The position numbers were made by a program, and so were the translations under genes. Shown here piece after piece: positions 11,194-20,528 of a stretch of DNA of 64,000 nucleotides; the stretch's first letter is position 1, and every line of letters begins with the position of its first letter. This stretch comes from Astrothelium macrocarpum. Its lineage: Eukaryota; Ascomycota; Dothideomycetes; Trypetheliales; Trypetheliaceae. Under the pieces are notes generated by a model that made no database searches, was not told the origin of the DNA, and worked only from the letters and a program-made list of their open reading frames with translations. The stretch is taken from NCBI GenBank assembly GCA_021030915.1, contig JAGEMR010000020.1:186001-250000 (forward strand), given 5' to 3'.

Positions 11194-13011
11194 TTATTGG
11201 TTTTTTGATGCTTTGCATGGATAGCCATCATTTGGATGGGCGGAACCAGACAAGATCTGATATGCCCTATCACCGTTGACCATTTTTGATCCCCTCCGCG
11301 GCATAATTTGATCCCATTCATTGTAGGCGCTGTCAATCCTGAACTCTCTCACTGTCAGCGCAAGGATCAGTGTAATTTCCAGCATTGCCAGCTGCTGCCC
11401 TATACAATTACGCGGGCCAAGCTCAAATGGTCGCCAAGCCCCGGTTGCTGCAGGAAACAGCGGGTCGTCCTTTTCAACAAGCCAACGCTCAGGTATAAAA
11501 TCATCCGGACGTTGCCAAAAGTCTGGATTGCGGTGAATAGCAAAATGATTTGACCAGACCAAGAGTCCTTCCGTAGGAAATTGACGCCCATCAGGTGCGC
11601 TCACCATAAATCCAGGCTCACCTATGCGTGTGGTTGAAGCAGCCGGGTATAATCGCAGTGTTTCTTTGATGACTGCGTTGGTGTAAGTAAGCTGATTTAG
11701 TAGATGCGGATTTTTAGAGCATTTCGGTGCTGCATATTCGAGAGTTGGCCCCAAAATCCTATTATGCTCTTCAATCATTTTACTGCGAATGAGCGGGTGG
11801 ATGGAAAGAAGGTGATAACAATAGCATAGTGTACTACTGGACGTGTCGTGGCCCGCAAATATAAAGGCTCTTATCTGTGAAATTCCACCAGCTTTGAACA
11901 TGGCATCCATCTTGTTATCCCCACAAATCGTTGCTGGGTGTTCTGCTCGATAGCTTCCAAGTGCGAGATCAATGATTGATCCGTCTCCCTTCCGTTTGAC
12001 CAAGTTACTGTTCTTGTCTGTGTGAATAGAATGCCGCTCGAGTTCTCTTGCAATATACTGTTCCATTCTTCGAGAGTTCCATCGATGTATGAATGGACGA
12101 ATCGGATTCCAGCGTTGGAAAGGATTAAGTTCATCGCCGAAAGTTAGCCATTTGACCTGGTTACGCATGGCATCTGTGCAGACATTTCTGGCGCTTTGAG
12201 CATTGAAGGAAGCCCCACTGAAAATTCGTTAAATTAGCTTCAACTCAAGCTGTGATTGTCAATCGATCTTACAGCGTGACTCTACCAATAATATCAAGAC
12301 TGAGATTAGTGGTCAAAGGGTCCATCGCAAAGATGTCGCCGCTTACTGTACGCTCACGTAAGATTTCACAGAACCTTAGCGCATCTTCAAGCATTTCCGG
12401 CACTTTCTTCATAAGGTATTGGCTACTAAATCCTGGCTGGAACATGTTCCTCCAAGTTTTCCATGCTTGACCTTCCAAGGACATAATGTCCCCTCCGCCT
12501 GTCATTGGTTTCACGTAACCGGTGAAAGCTGGAAATTTTGGTAGTGAATGGGATGCTGTAAACTGGTTTGCGCTCTCTGGAGAAGTGGCTATTAGCATGG
12601 GCGGGCCGAAAGGCCAGCCATCGATGTAAAACAATGAGCCCATGTCCGGAAACGCCATTGATATCTGACGTGGGAAAACATGGCCATGGACATCGTTTGG
12701 AAGTTTAGCGGCGACACTGTCAAGTACAAAAATGTGGCCCCAAATCGGATGGTGTGGTGGCATTGGCTGATCAAGACCCAGCATTAGCTCAGGAAATTTC
12801 AATTGTAGCATGCGTACAAAGTTCAAGGGATAGAATGAGGGGGAAGAGTGTATCTGCAGCTCATACAAAGCTAACTTACAAGACCCTCTTTCTGCATGTG
12901 CTGGAATCTGCTGCGCACATGATAGAGCTTAATGAGAAATCGTGAAGCTAGATAAGCTAGCCATAAAGTAGCGGCCTTGAAGCCTATTGACGAAAATGAG
13001 GTGACAACCAT
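11194..13011 (-). CDS. Cytochrome P450 monooxygenase, CYP59/StcS-like
   Basis: Exons 13011-12880, 12766-12273 and 12217-11194 join to 549 residues. Junction phases agree: 44 codons, then 164 codons plus 2 bases, then 1 base plus 341 codons. Residues about 10-30 form the ER membrane anchor. A proline hinge follows (EGL|PMPPHHP), then the WPFGPP region. The I-helix is AGHDTSS, the ExxR motif is KETLR, the PERF-like segment is PERW, and the haem loop is FELGPRNCIGQQ with Cys 480 as axial ligand. The best family resemblance I recall is StcS/VerB (CYP59), which acts on an anthraquinone in sterigmatocystin/aflatoxin synthesis, but the family is wider than that pathway. No polyketide synthase or other cluster gene is seen nearby, so the substrate is unknown. 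The next feature upstream is a transposon insertion about 550 bases away. Confidence 0.9.
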
Positions 13012-13566
13012 CTGAGCAAGCAGATCTTGAATCTCGCTCTGATAGAAAAGTTGGAAACGCTGGTCTAATATTTGAGACACCTTCAAAAGAAGAGAATAGT
13101 CACGAAGAATGCATGAGACTTCCAAAGCATTTTAGTCTCTGAGAGTTGCGGCCGAAATAAAGGATGTGACTATCCTACTCGACGCTAGTGTTGTCCAGGA
13201 CTCGGAAGGCACGAGAGAAGTTCAGGAGCTGAATGCCTTAGGTATGGGTCATAAGCTTGGACATGCGGATATCCTCTTCTGGTCTCCGAAGACTGGCAGT
13301 ATAGTAGAAGCGTTCGACAAAGTGTTCGCTCTGTTCATAGGTCTACAAAATCACAATCTTTACTCTTTATTCTTAGGACTGTGCTTTTGGTGAAAGTCAA
13401 CATTGCCAATGAGGAGCTTTGGTAGGTGACAAGTCCTAGCCAACATCAAAAGGAAGAGGAAAGGGACGTCGTTGAAGGATCGATGCTGGATCTACAGATT
13501 AGAAGGATTCTCATTTCTCCGGTCCCTTACAAACTTTATTGTTGGATTACCTAAGCAGATGTGGAC
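13012..13566. other. P450 promoter region, no gene seen
   Basis: Normal base composition up to the abrupt start of the transposon at 13567. It should contain the P450 promoter. No conserved motif was recognised. Confidence 0.4.
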
Positions 13567-13607
13567 TCGTCAGGGGGTGGACAGAATTGACGGGGCAACC
13601 TCCGAGC
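13567..13607 (+). repeat. Left terminal inverted repeat of outer element
   Basis: All 41 bases are identical to the reverse complement of 16815-16855. It is G+C-rich, in sharp contrast with the element's interior. Confidence 0.95.
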
Positions 13608-14484
13608 GCCGAAATGAGACGAATTTATCGAATTAATTACCACACATGCGTAAATATGCGCCGCCCACCATTTTTAATTAGTAATTTACATTTCTATGAT
13701 ATATCTGCGATGTACGTACGAATTTCTGCCATAATAATTTTGTCCCATTCTTGTTGTAATAATATTTTCGCGTCCAAATCCTCCACCCAATAACGACGCC
13801 GTATTCTTTATTTTAAAATATTTTAAATAGATTCAATTGGATTTATATCTGGATTTTTAATTGAATGATCAAGATTAATAATATTATAAATCTGTTTTAT
13901 CTGTATTATAAATCCATTTTTTTTCGTATTATACGATAAATCATTATTCTTTTAAAAATAAAAATGATGAGAATATGAAACTGATTCTACATATTATTGA
14001 TAATAAATACGAATATATTCAAATAAAATATTATTATAATATTATTTGATAATGAATTTATTATTTAATGATTTTATTTTATAATATTTAGATTATTCAA
14101 TTTTTTATTAAATAATTTTCTATTTTAATTAAAGATTTAATTTATTTTTATTTGAATAAAATTCTGGTCAAATATATGAATATTTCATATATTCATTTTT
14201 ATAATTATAAAAAATAAAAGATTCTTTTTTTTATTATGAAATTTATATTACGAAATGGAATTTATTATTTTTTTATAAAAATCTTTTAAAAATATTCTCA
14301 GATTTATATTATATTCTTTTTTTATATAATATTATAAATCAGATTTATTTTTCAGAATTATAATATATTTCGTTTATTTATATCATAAAATATTAGAAAT
14401 TTTCGAATATTTGATTTTCATATTTTTTAATATATTTAATTCATTTTGATTTATTTATAAATTTAATAATTTTAATATATTATA

Positions 14485-14551
14485 ACGTATTGGATCAGCG
14501 AAGCGGCCATATCAGCGAAACGGCCGCTTTTTCTTGGCACCACCATCTCAT
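14485..14551 (+). repeat. Left inverted repeat of nested element with internal direct repeats
   Basis: The repeat matches the reverse complement of 16268-16334 with about five differences, all C/T or G/A transitions. Inside it the motif ATCAGCGAARCGGCC occurs twice in direct orientation, a layout seen where transposase binds repeated sites. Confidence 0.9.
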
Positions 14552-14556
14552 ATTTT

Positions 14557-16200
14557 TCAATCATTATTTTTATCACTATCCAAACCCCAATCTACAGATT
14601 CTAGATTTATATCAGATTCTGCAAATTCTTCAATATTCTTTTGATAAATGCGTGTATTGTATTCTGTCTTTCCACAATTTCCACAGTGTCGTAAAACTGA
14701 TTGAATTCCTTCTTGATCATCACCATTTCGAACCTTCTTAGACGATTATAGTACTTTAGACGTATCTACAGCGACCTATACTGTTTCTATACTATACTCT
14801 ATTATACCACCATATTAGATTCGCTTTCTTTTATATTTTTTTCGTTTAATTATTATTTCTAATTATTCTTCAAATTCTATAATACGGGAAATTTGAAATA
14901 TATTTTAATGTAATATCAATTCGGCATTTTTTATAAATTATAAAAATTCATTTTTAATTTTTAAAAATGACCGAATAAAAGAATTATTTATAAATTTATA
15001 TTACGATCCAAATTCGTGAATATTATTTGGAATTTTTGATTATCATATTATTTCTGATAGAAGGGGTTCTGATGATATATATAATCGTATATTCAAATAA
15101 TTCAATATTTTTTACGCGTTAATTGGAACTAATTCTGATATTTCAAAAATCTTTCAATAATTTTCTTCCGTAAATATATCAAAAAACGCATTTTTAAAAA
15201 TTAAAAGAAAATCTTCTTTATTAATATAAAAAATATATCGATATATCAAACCCCGTATATTTTAAAAATATTTTAATTTTAAAGGCGCAAAATAAATTAT
15301 ATTCAAAAATTGAAAGATATATGAAAAATGAAATGGTATATAAATTGTGAGAATTTTATTTTCGAAATAAAAATTTTTAAAATTCTGATTAAAATGATTT
15401 TTATAATCATTTAAAATGAATAATTGATATTCCCCAATTTGATGTATTTTTATATATATATTAAAATATTTTAATTATTTCAAATCAAATATATTATTGA
15501 TTCAGTTATTTTTAAAAATTAAAAATTTCCAAATAGAAGATATATCTATTTTTTCATATCAGATAAAAATATGAATACATCTTTTATAAATAATGAATGG
15601 TAGAATTGTATATCCAATAATACAAATATTCTGAATTATAATAATCCATTCATAATTATCTGATTGAATAAATTAAAATCGAATACGTCTTTTGATATCA
15701 ATAATAATTTTCATTAATCTGATAATATTCATTTAAAAATCAATTTTATCGAAATTATGGATATTATTATCAAATACCTCATATTTGATTTTTATTTCTT
15801 TAATCAATTTAAATTATATATTTATGATTTTTGAATTTTTTTATAATATTTTTTATCGATCTTTTATTTGATTAAAAGCCATTTTTAATTCGTCAGAATA
15901 TATTATAAATCTTTCAATCCATTTTTTATTCATTAATTTTCCATTACGTACATTTAATATTTTATCTGCTATATCTGATATCTTATATAGTCAGAATATA
16001 AATCCTCTTAAATCTAAATCGAGAATATATCGAATAATAATCTCTTCTTTATTCATTATAAATTTTGAATAATTGGATTGAATGATAGATCAGAAAGAAA
16101 TTTCATATAATCGATTAAAAAACTGTTAATATCTGAGATTAAACGCCGTTATAATAAATCGTAGATTTTTAAATTATCCAGATTTGTAAATTCGGAATAT
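14557..16200 (-). pseudogene. Fot1/pogo (DDE_1) transposase remnant
   Basis: The readable C-terminal part, minus strand about 14710-14557, contains LRHCGNCGKTEYNTR and then an acidic stretch ending VDWGLDSD before a stop at 14557-14559. Fot1/pogo transposases end in a CGxCGKxGHNxRTC zinc knuckle followed by acidic residues, so this is a decayed copy. The upstream part is too degraded to read residue by residue; the N-terminal limit near 16200 is approximate. Confidence 0.72.
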
Positions 16201-16267
16201 AAAATCAATTCTACCTTCTTATTGAATCAATAATATTTTGCGTTATTATTGCATATTATGATAATTC

Positions 16268-16334
16268 ATGAAATGGTGGTACCAAAAAAAAGCGGCCGCT
16301 TCGCTGATATGGCCGCTTCGCTGATCCAACACGT
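16268..16334 (-). repeat. Right inverted repeat of nested element
   Basis: Partner of 14485-14551. It keeps the G at positions where the left copy has A, and T where the left copy has C, so the two copies differ only by transitions. Confidence 0.9.
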
Positions 16335-16814
16335 TATATGATAAAAATTAATGTTATTCATTTCATCAATATGACGTTTGAATATACGAATATTATAAAA
16401 TTTGTTATAATGGTCGATTTGAATATTAAAAGGAACGTGACGAATGGGATTCTTTGAGAACGAGAATAATATATCGAGGTCATTGTAAAATATTTTTGAT
16501 ATATGATCAAATTTTTCTAAAACAGGACGAATTCTTTGATATATTTTTTGAAATATTTTATATCGTTATTGGAATCATTTATGGTCTATATTTTTGGTGA
16601 TATCATGACGCGTGAAAAAGTGCCTATCAGATTTACAAAACGATTTCTTATCATACGCATTGAAAAATCGAATACGGAAAACGATGTCAAATTCTTTACA
16701 TCTTGGCGAACATTCTGGTATACTTGGCCTATTTATGCGACGTGTAGAAGGCGCCATAATTGAGATCAAAAATGAAGCTGTTTTATTGTTTTGTTGTGAA
16801 TAAGATGAGACGGA

Positions 16815-16855
16815 GCTCGGAGGTTGCCCCGTCAATTCTGTCCACCCCCTGACGA
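16815..16855 (-). repeat. Right terminal inverted repeat of outer element
   Basis: Perfect inverted copy of 13567-13607. After 16855 normal base composition returns at once. Confidence 0.95.
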
Positions 16856-16943
16856 CTTTATGCCGTCGATCAATGATCATTGACCCGTCTCCTCTCAGCC
16901 ACTCCTACTACCCGTTTAATGGTCCGGGGCTGATTATATCTCT

Positions 16944-17378
16944 GCAAGAAAGTAGATACAACATAGAGAAGAAGAGTATCGCTAGCCGAAAGGAAGCACA
17001 ACAAGAATTCTAAAAGGCCCCATTGTAGCGAAACGCTAGCAGGTGGGACAATGGCTGAGGTGCTCTGAGGATAGAGTAGAGCTTCATCATTGACACAAGC
17101 GCCTCAGAGAATCGTTTACCCATTATTGCACACACAACCTTTACCTGCTTTTCGGTAGTCAAAAGTTGTAATTCCATCGAGAAGCAAGATAGCAGATGAG
17201 CATGAAAATGAAGAAGGTTGCTAGCTGGGGAGAAGCACAGTTTGAAATCTAAGTAGGCCTCACTTTAACGAAATGCTGGTAGGACGGGCGATGATTCAAG
17301 TGCTCAGAGCGGTAATGCTCCATCATCGACACAAGTCTCTCAGCGTATATTTCGCTGTCACTGCACGGCCTTTACCTG
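16944..17378 (+). repeat. Degenerate tandem duplication of about 200 bases
   Basis: Unit A (about 16944-17148) and unit B (about 17184-17378) align along their length. Shared landmarks in order are GCAAGA, GAAGAAG, GCTAGC, AAGCACA, TAGGCCYCA-like, CGAAAYGCT, AGGTGCTC-like, TCATCATYGACACAAG, CTCAG and CCTTTACCTG. Differences are mostly transitions with a few small gaps. No coding potential was seen. It could be an old duplicated non-coding segment or a remnant of a transposon; I cannot tell which. Confidence 0.68.
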
Positions 17379-18516
17379 CCCCGAGTGGGCAATTCTGATT
17401 TATATCTGAAATGTCGGTCGGCCAATTGACCTGTGATGAGAGCGTCAGGGAACGAACGTACAAAGACCGTTGGTGGTCTTCTGGCGAGCCCTGATATGTA
17501 TCTCAGGTCAGCATCCTCATTTGGATCTCGAGAAGCTCTGTCGTGGATGGACAACGAAGCAATGGACTTTGCTAGGCAGGGCTTCCGCCGCGAGACTGCC
17601 ATGAGTCATGAAATAAATGGTCTGACGGGCAATTTGGAGAAGCGACTACGTACTAGACAAAGTGTACCAAAACAAATTGTGACAGGTAGATTGAGGATTC
17701 ATTGCAGAGAAAGAGCATAGGGGAGTTGCTCACCACGAGAACATGAGACACAGATAAATTAATTGGTACTGAAGAAGGGTGAAGCGTTTTATGAGTATCA
17801 TAGCAAATGGGATCAGAGCATGGCTTAGGTGCAGACTATTGATGTGGCGGGCTATGGAGAGAGAAGAGAATGAATGGCACAGAGGAAGAGAAAACAGCGA
17901 ATATTATCGGCTGTAAAGATTTTCTGACGTTACAAGCAGAAGGTGTGTTCGAGTTATGATAAAATGCTACTGATACTGTTGACACCTTCTACAATACGAT
18001 CAAAGGAACGTTGACAGCCTGTGCTTTTGTCTCTTACAAACGGGAAGCTGGGAATTGAGAGACGTTGTGACATTGCTGAAAGCACATGCAGACACCTCAT
18101 GGGCACTCGACTTGGGAAGAGCTATAGAATCCACCAGAGAATGAATCATCTATAGTTCAGATCACCAGTCGTCAATCTTCTGACTGTATTGAGGACTTTC
18201 TGTTAGCCTGAAAGCCTAAAGCTCTAGTCATTCATGCTAGGTATGAAAGGAAGTTAACAAATGGAAGGAGCTGTACCTTAGAAACTTCATTAGTTAATCT
18301 TGAGACACCGCCAACGTTATCGTCGTTTCGTCGTTAATCCATTTTCCAATTCCACCTGCCTAAGAGCATAAAATCCTCCTTGGCCACCAACAGTTACGGC
18401 AGGATCCATCTCTCGATCATGCCAAGGCTTCTGCGACATCGACATGGTTGATCTTGCCTCGTGCACTTTTGTCGTAGGTTTTTGACACGACGGTAAACTC
18501 CAAAGGGCGATCCAGT
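17379..18516. other. Spacer, no gene supported
   Basis: A 95-codon frame at 17433-17720 (+) has no recognisable domain. The rest is short frames. This could hold the decayed remains of whatever the preceding duplication belonged to. Confidence 0.4.
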
Positions 18517-19095
18517 TTATCTGAACGTGAGCTTCTCCCGGAAATATTGTTGAAAGGGGGAGTTGGACTTCTTGCAGACAAATAAGTCGTCACGGGCATT
18601 TGGATGCTCCTTCTCCTCCCAGAATTTGCTACGGACGAGTTCACGGCCAAACGCATCACCATTGTATGGGTCTCCATCTGGATCATTTCCGAGCGCGAGC
18701 GCAACATGGTCTCCTAAGAAAGGCACCCATCGGCCTGAGTCTGGCATCCAACATCTTGCCAGGAAACCCCATCTATTCGTCTTACCATCCACCTTGCCAA
18801 TGGTGATTTGACGGCCGTGACGGGTGATCTCGTAGAGCACGTCGCTTAATTCTGCTGCTTGGAACAGCCATTGGACGACGAGGAATCGATCGCGATCGAG
18901 GAAGGCTCGTAAAGACATTGGATGCCAACGACAGAGGGTTGTGACGACAGCGCGTGCGATGGTGCAGTCCGTTGGATCGGTTCTGTCGTCAAATGATTCG
19001 ATGACTTGGATGGGCTGACCATCGACAGTCGAGGTGATGTCCGGTAACGGATCGATTCTACGAAGTTTTAACGGCTTCAAAATTGTGTTAGCCAT
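18517..19095 (-). CDS. Conserved-looking hypothetical protein, 192 residues
   Basis: A single exon starts at the ATG at 19095. The product is soluble, of mixed composition and without signal peptide or membrane span. Aromatic- and charge-rich segments such as WHPMSLRAFLDRDRFLVVQWLFQ and RWGFLARCWMPDSGRWVPFLGDH look like a folded domain and not a chance frame. I do not recognise the family. The last residues (FREKLTFR) could instead lead into an intron, as an unrelated frame continues on the same strand to 18417, so the C-terminus is uncertain. It lies 1.7 kb from the transposon. Confidence 0.6.
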   Translation of the reverse strand: MANTILKPLKLRRIDPLPDITSTVDGQPIQVIESFDDRTDPTDCTIARAVVTTLCRWHPMSLRAFLDRDRFLVVQWLFQAAELSDVLYEITRHGRQITIGKVDGKTNRWGFLARCWMPDSGRWVPFLGDHVALALGNDPDGDPYNGDAFGRELVRSKFWEEKEHPNARDDLFVCKKSNSPFQQYFREKLTFR

Positions 19096-20528
19096 TTGGA
19101 GATGGTTGAAGTGAAAAAGGAGAAGATTGAGCTGTGCAATGTTTACCTGGTACTTCTTTAATCACTTAATGCAGTTATATGTGACCTGACGCCCATGTTG
19201 GCACTTCAACACCACTGCTCATTCATTTCTCACACAGCTCAATGCTGATGGATAAAGAAGAAACCCAAAAGCAATTGAGGAAGCCTCTATTCAGAGACAT
19301 TCTAGATCGAGAATGAGGCGTTGGCCCATGTCTCAAAAACTTTATGATAGGCATGCCGTAGAGTGGATTGAGTAGTGAATCTCCGGACGATCTGTAAATG
19401 CATTGGACAGTGACTTTTGCAATAGACAGTTCTGGGAAAGACACATATATTTCTAATTTCCTACTCATACGGATCCTATTACGACCTAAGATTTAGCCGC
19501 TCGTCAACGAGCAAGGTGCAATTTTAATGGTAGAGATGGCTTCGTGGAGCATTGAATCTACGTATGGGACATCCGAACAAGCTGATTGCGAGTCACACTT
19601 TGCGTATCATGGGTTGGTGATCTTCGCTAAAGGACTTGGGTACGTGATAGTTGTACTATTCAAGTCAATCAGCGTAGGTAAAATTTTCGGATGACCAAGG
19701 TTCCTTCACTGAGACTACTTACGGGATTAGATAGCCAAGATAGTCAATCCAGATCCAACCCCTTTCCCCAATCTCCGAAAGGGATATACGATGGAAATGT
19801 GAAAAAGCGCGATTGAAATGCAAGAATTGTTTTCTTGATCAATTTCAGCGTCCTGATTATTTACTCTTCCTCCATGCTCCATGTCTGACACTCCCGCCAA
19901 CGACAGTGCACATCTCATCTGATTCATCGGGTCTCCTCATTGCTAACGCACGACTCACTCCTCCACAAACACTCTTCCGACCAACACGCCCGCTTTTCAT
20001 TCCGCTTGTTGTAGAGCTATAATACAATATGGACGCCATGTTGCTTCGCAATGCAATGCCATGCAGGATATCAAACAACCACCCGAAGCCCCAACCCACA
20101 TGTAAACTTGATCGAAAAAACTCGCAACAGACAACTGTATCGAACGAAAATCGATCGAGCGAGCAAGTGTTGAGAGAAGGGTCTAAAACTGGTAATAAAA
20201 GGGTGTAAAGGAAAATCGTTGCTCGTTGCGTAGTAGAATTGTTCATTGTTGCTCATAGAATCGAAAGCAGAATGCAATGTCAATTTCGTTCGGAAAGAGT
20301 GTGTTGGGGATGTTTGGCTGGTAAACGAGCGTCTGTTGACAGTTTTGGAACTCTTTTTGACTGCACCGAGTCTTTTCCAATAGACGTGAAACTTTTTCGG
20401 GGAGGGGGACCCGAAGAGATGAGGGCTATGCCATTTGTTTTTGGTTTCATGGTCAGGAGCCGAGTCACGCTTATCTCTCGACTTCGTCTTCTACCGTAAT
20501 TCTTGGAGGCTAAGCATCACCATCTTCG
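19096..20528. other. Intergenic spacer, no gene seen
   Basis: Several overlapping frames of 60-130 codons exist on both strands, none with motifs or splice logic. It includes the promoter of the unknown gene and the 3' region of the WSC gene. Confidence 0.4.

Larger units (their letters stand above)
14485..16334 (-). mobile_element. Nested Fot1/pogo-like DNA transposon, RIP-degraded
   Basis: An 1850-base element is bounded by inverted repeats of about 67 bases that start ACGT, and it is flanked by TA on both sides (14483-14484 and 16335-16336), the target duplication of the Tc1/mariner/pogo superfamily. The length matches Fot1 elements (about 1.9 kb). Minus-strand coding fragments near the left end include a Cys/His knuckle typical of Fot1/pogo transposase C-termini. 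The interior is saturated with A+T. Insertion into the outer element is shown directly by the continuous outer frame on either side. Confidence 0.88.
13637..16757 (-). pseudogene. Tc1/mariner-family transposase remnant, split by nested element
   Basis: The N-terminus starts at the ATG at 16757 (MAPSTRRINRPS, then KEFDIVFRIRFFNAYDKK), a typical start of the N-terminal helix-turn-helix region. The C-terminus at about 13900-13637 reads NPDINPIESI, stop, NILK, stop, RIRRR, then VEDLDAKILLQQEWDKI. This fits the family pattern SPDLNPIENVWNILKxRIRRR with Gln and Trp codons turned into stops. Without the nested element (14485-16334) and its duplicated TA, the span is 1269 bases, exactly 423 codons, so the damage is substitutions with no net indel. 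In between I can read only scattered fragments. Confidence 0.82.
13567..16855 (-). mobile_element. RIP-degraded Tc1/mariner-like DNA transposon (outer element), interrupted by a second element
   Basis: The ends are a perfect 41-base inverted repeat (13567-13607 and 16815-16855) beginning TCGTCAGGGGGTGGAC. Between them the DNA becomes extremely A+T-rich, unlike either flank. The minus strand keeps fragments of a Tc1/mariner transposase from 16757 to 13637. Removing the nested 1850-base element and its 2-base target duplication leaves about 1437 bases, the normal size for this superfamily. If the repeat is read from CGTCAG, both flanks show ACT. A TA target duplication, expected for Tc1/mariner, is not visible. 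Stop codons at expected Gln/Arg/Trp positions and the base bias point to RIP. The element is dead. Confidence 0.88.

Noticed and set aside
11194..13011. Secondary-metabolite gene cluster around the P450
   Set aside because: No polyketide synthase, peptide synthetase, terpene cyclase, transporter or cluster regulator is seen in the neighbouring genes.
13800..16300. Centromere or mitochondrial insertion as the reason for the A+T-rich block
   Set aside because: The block is exactly bounded by inverted repeats and contains transposase fragments, which a RIP-hit transposon explains fully.
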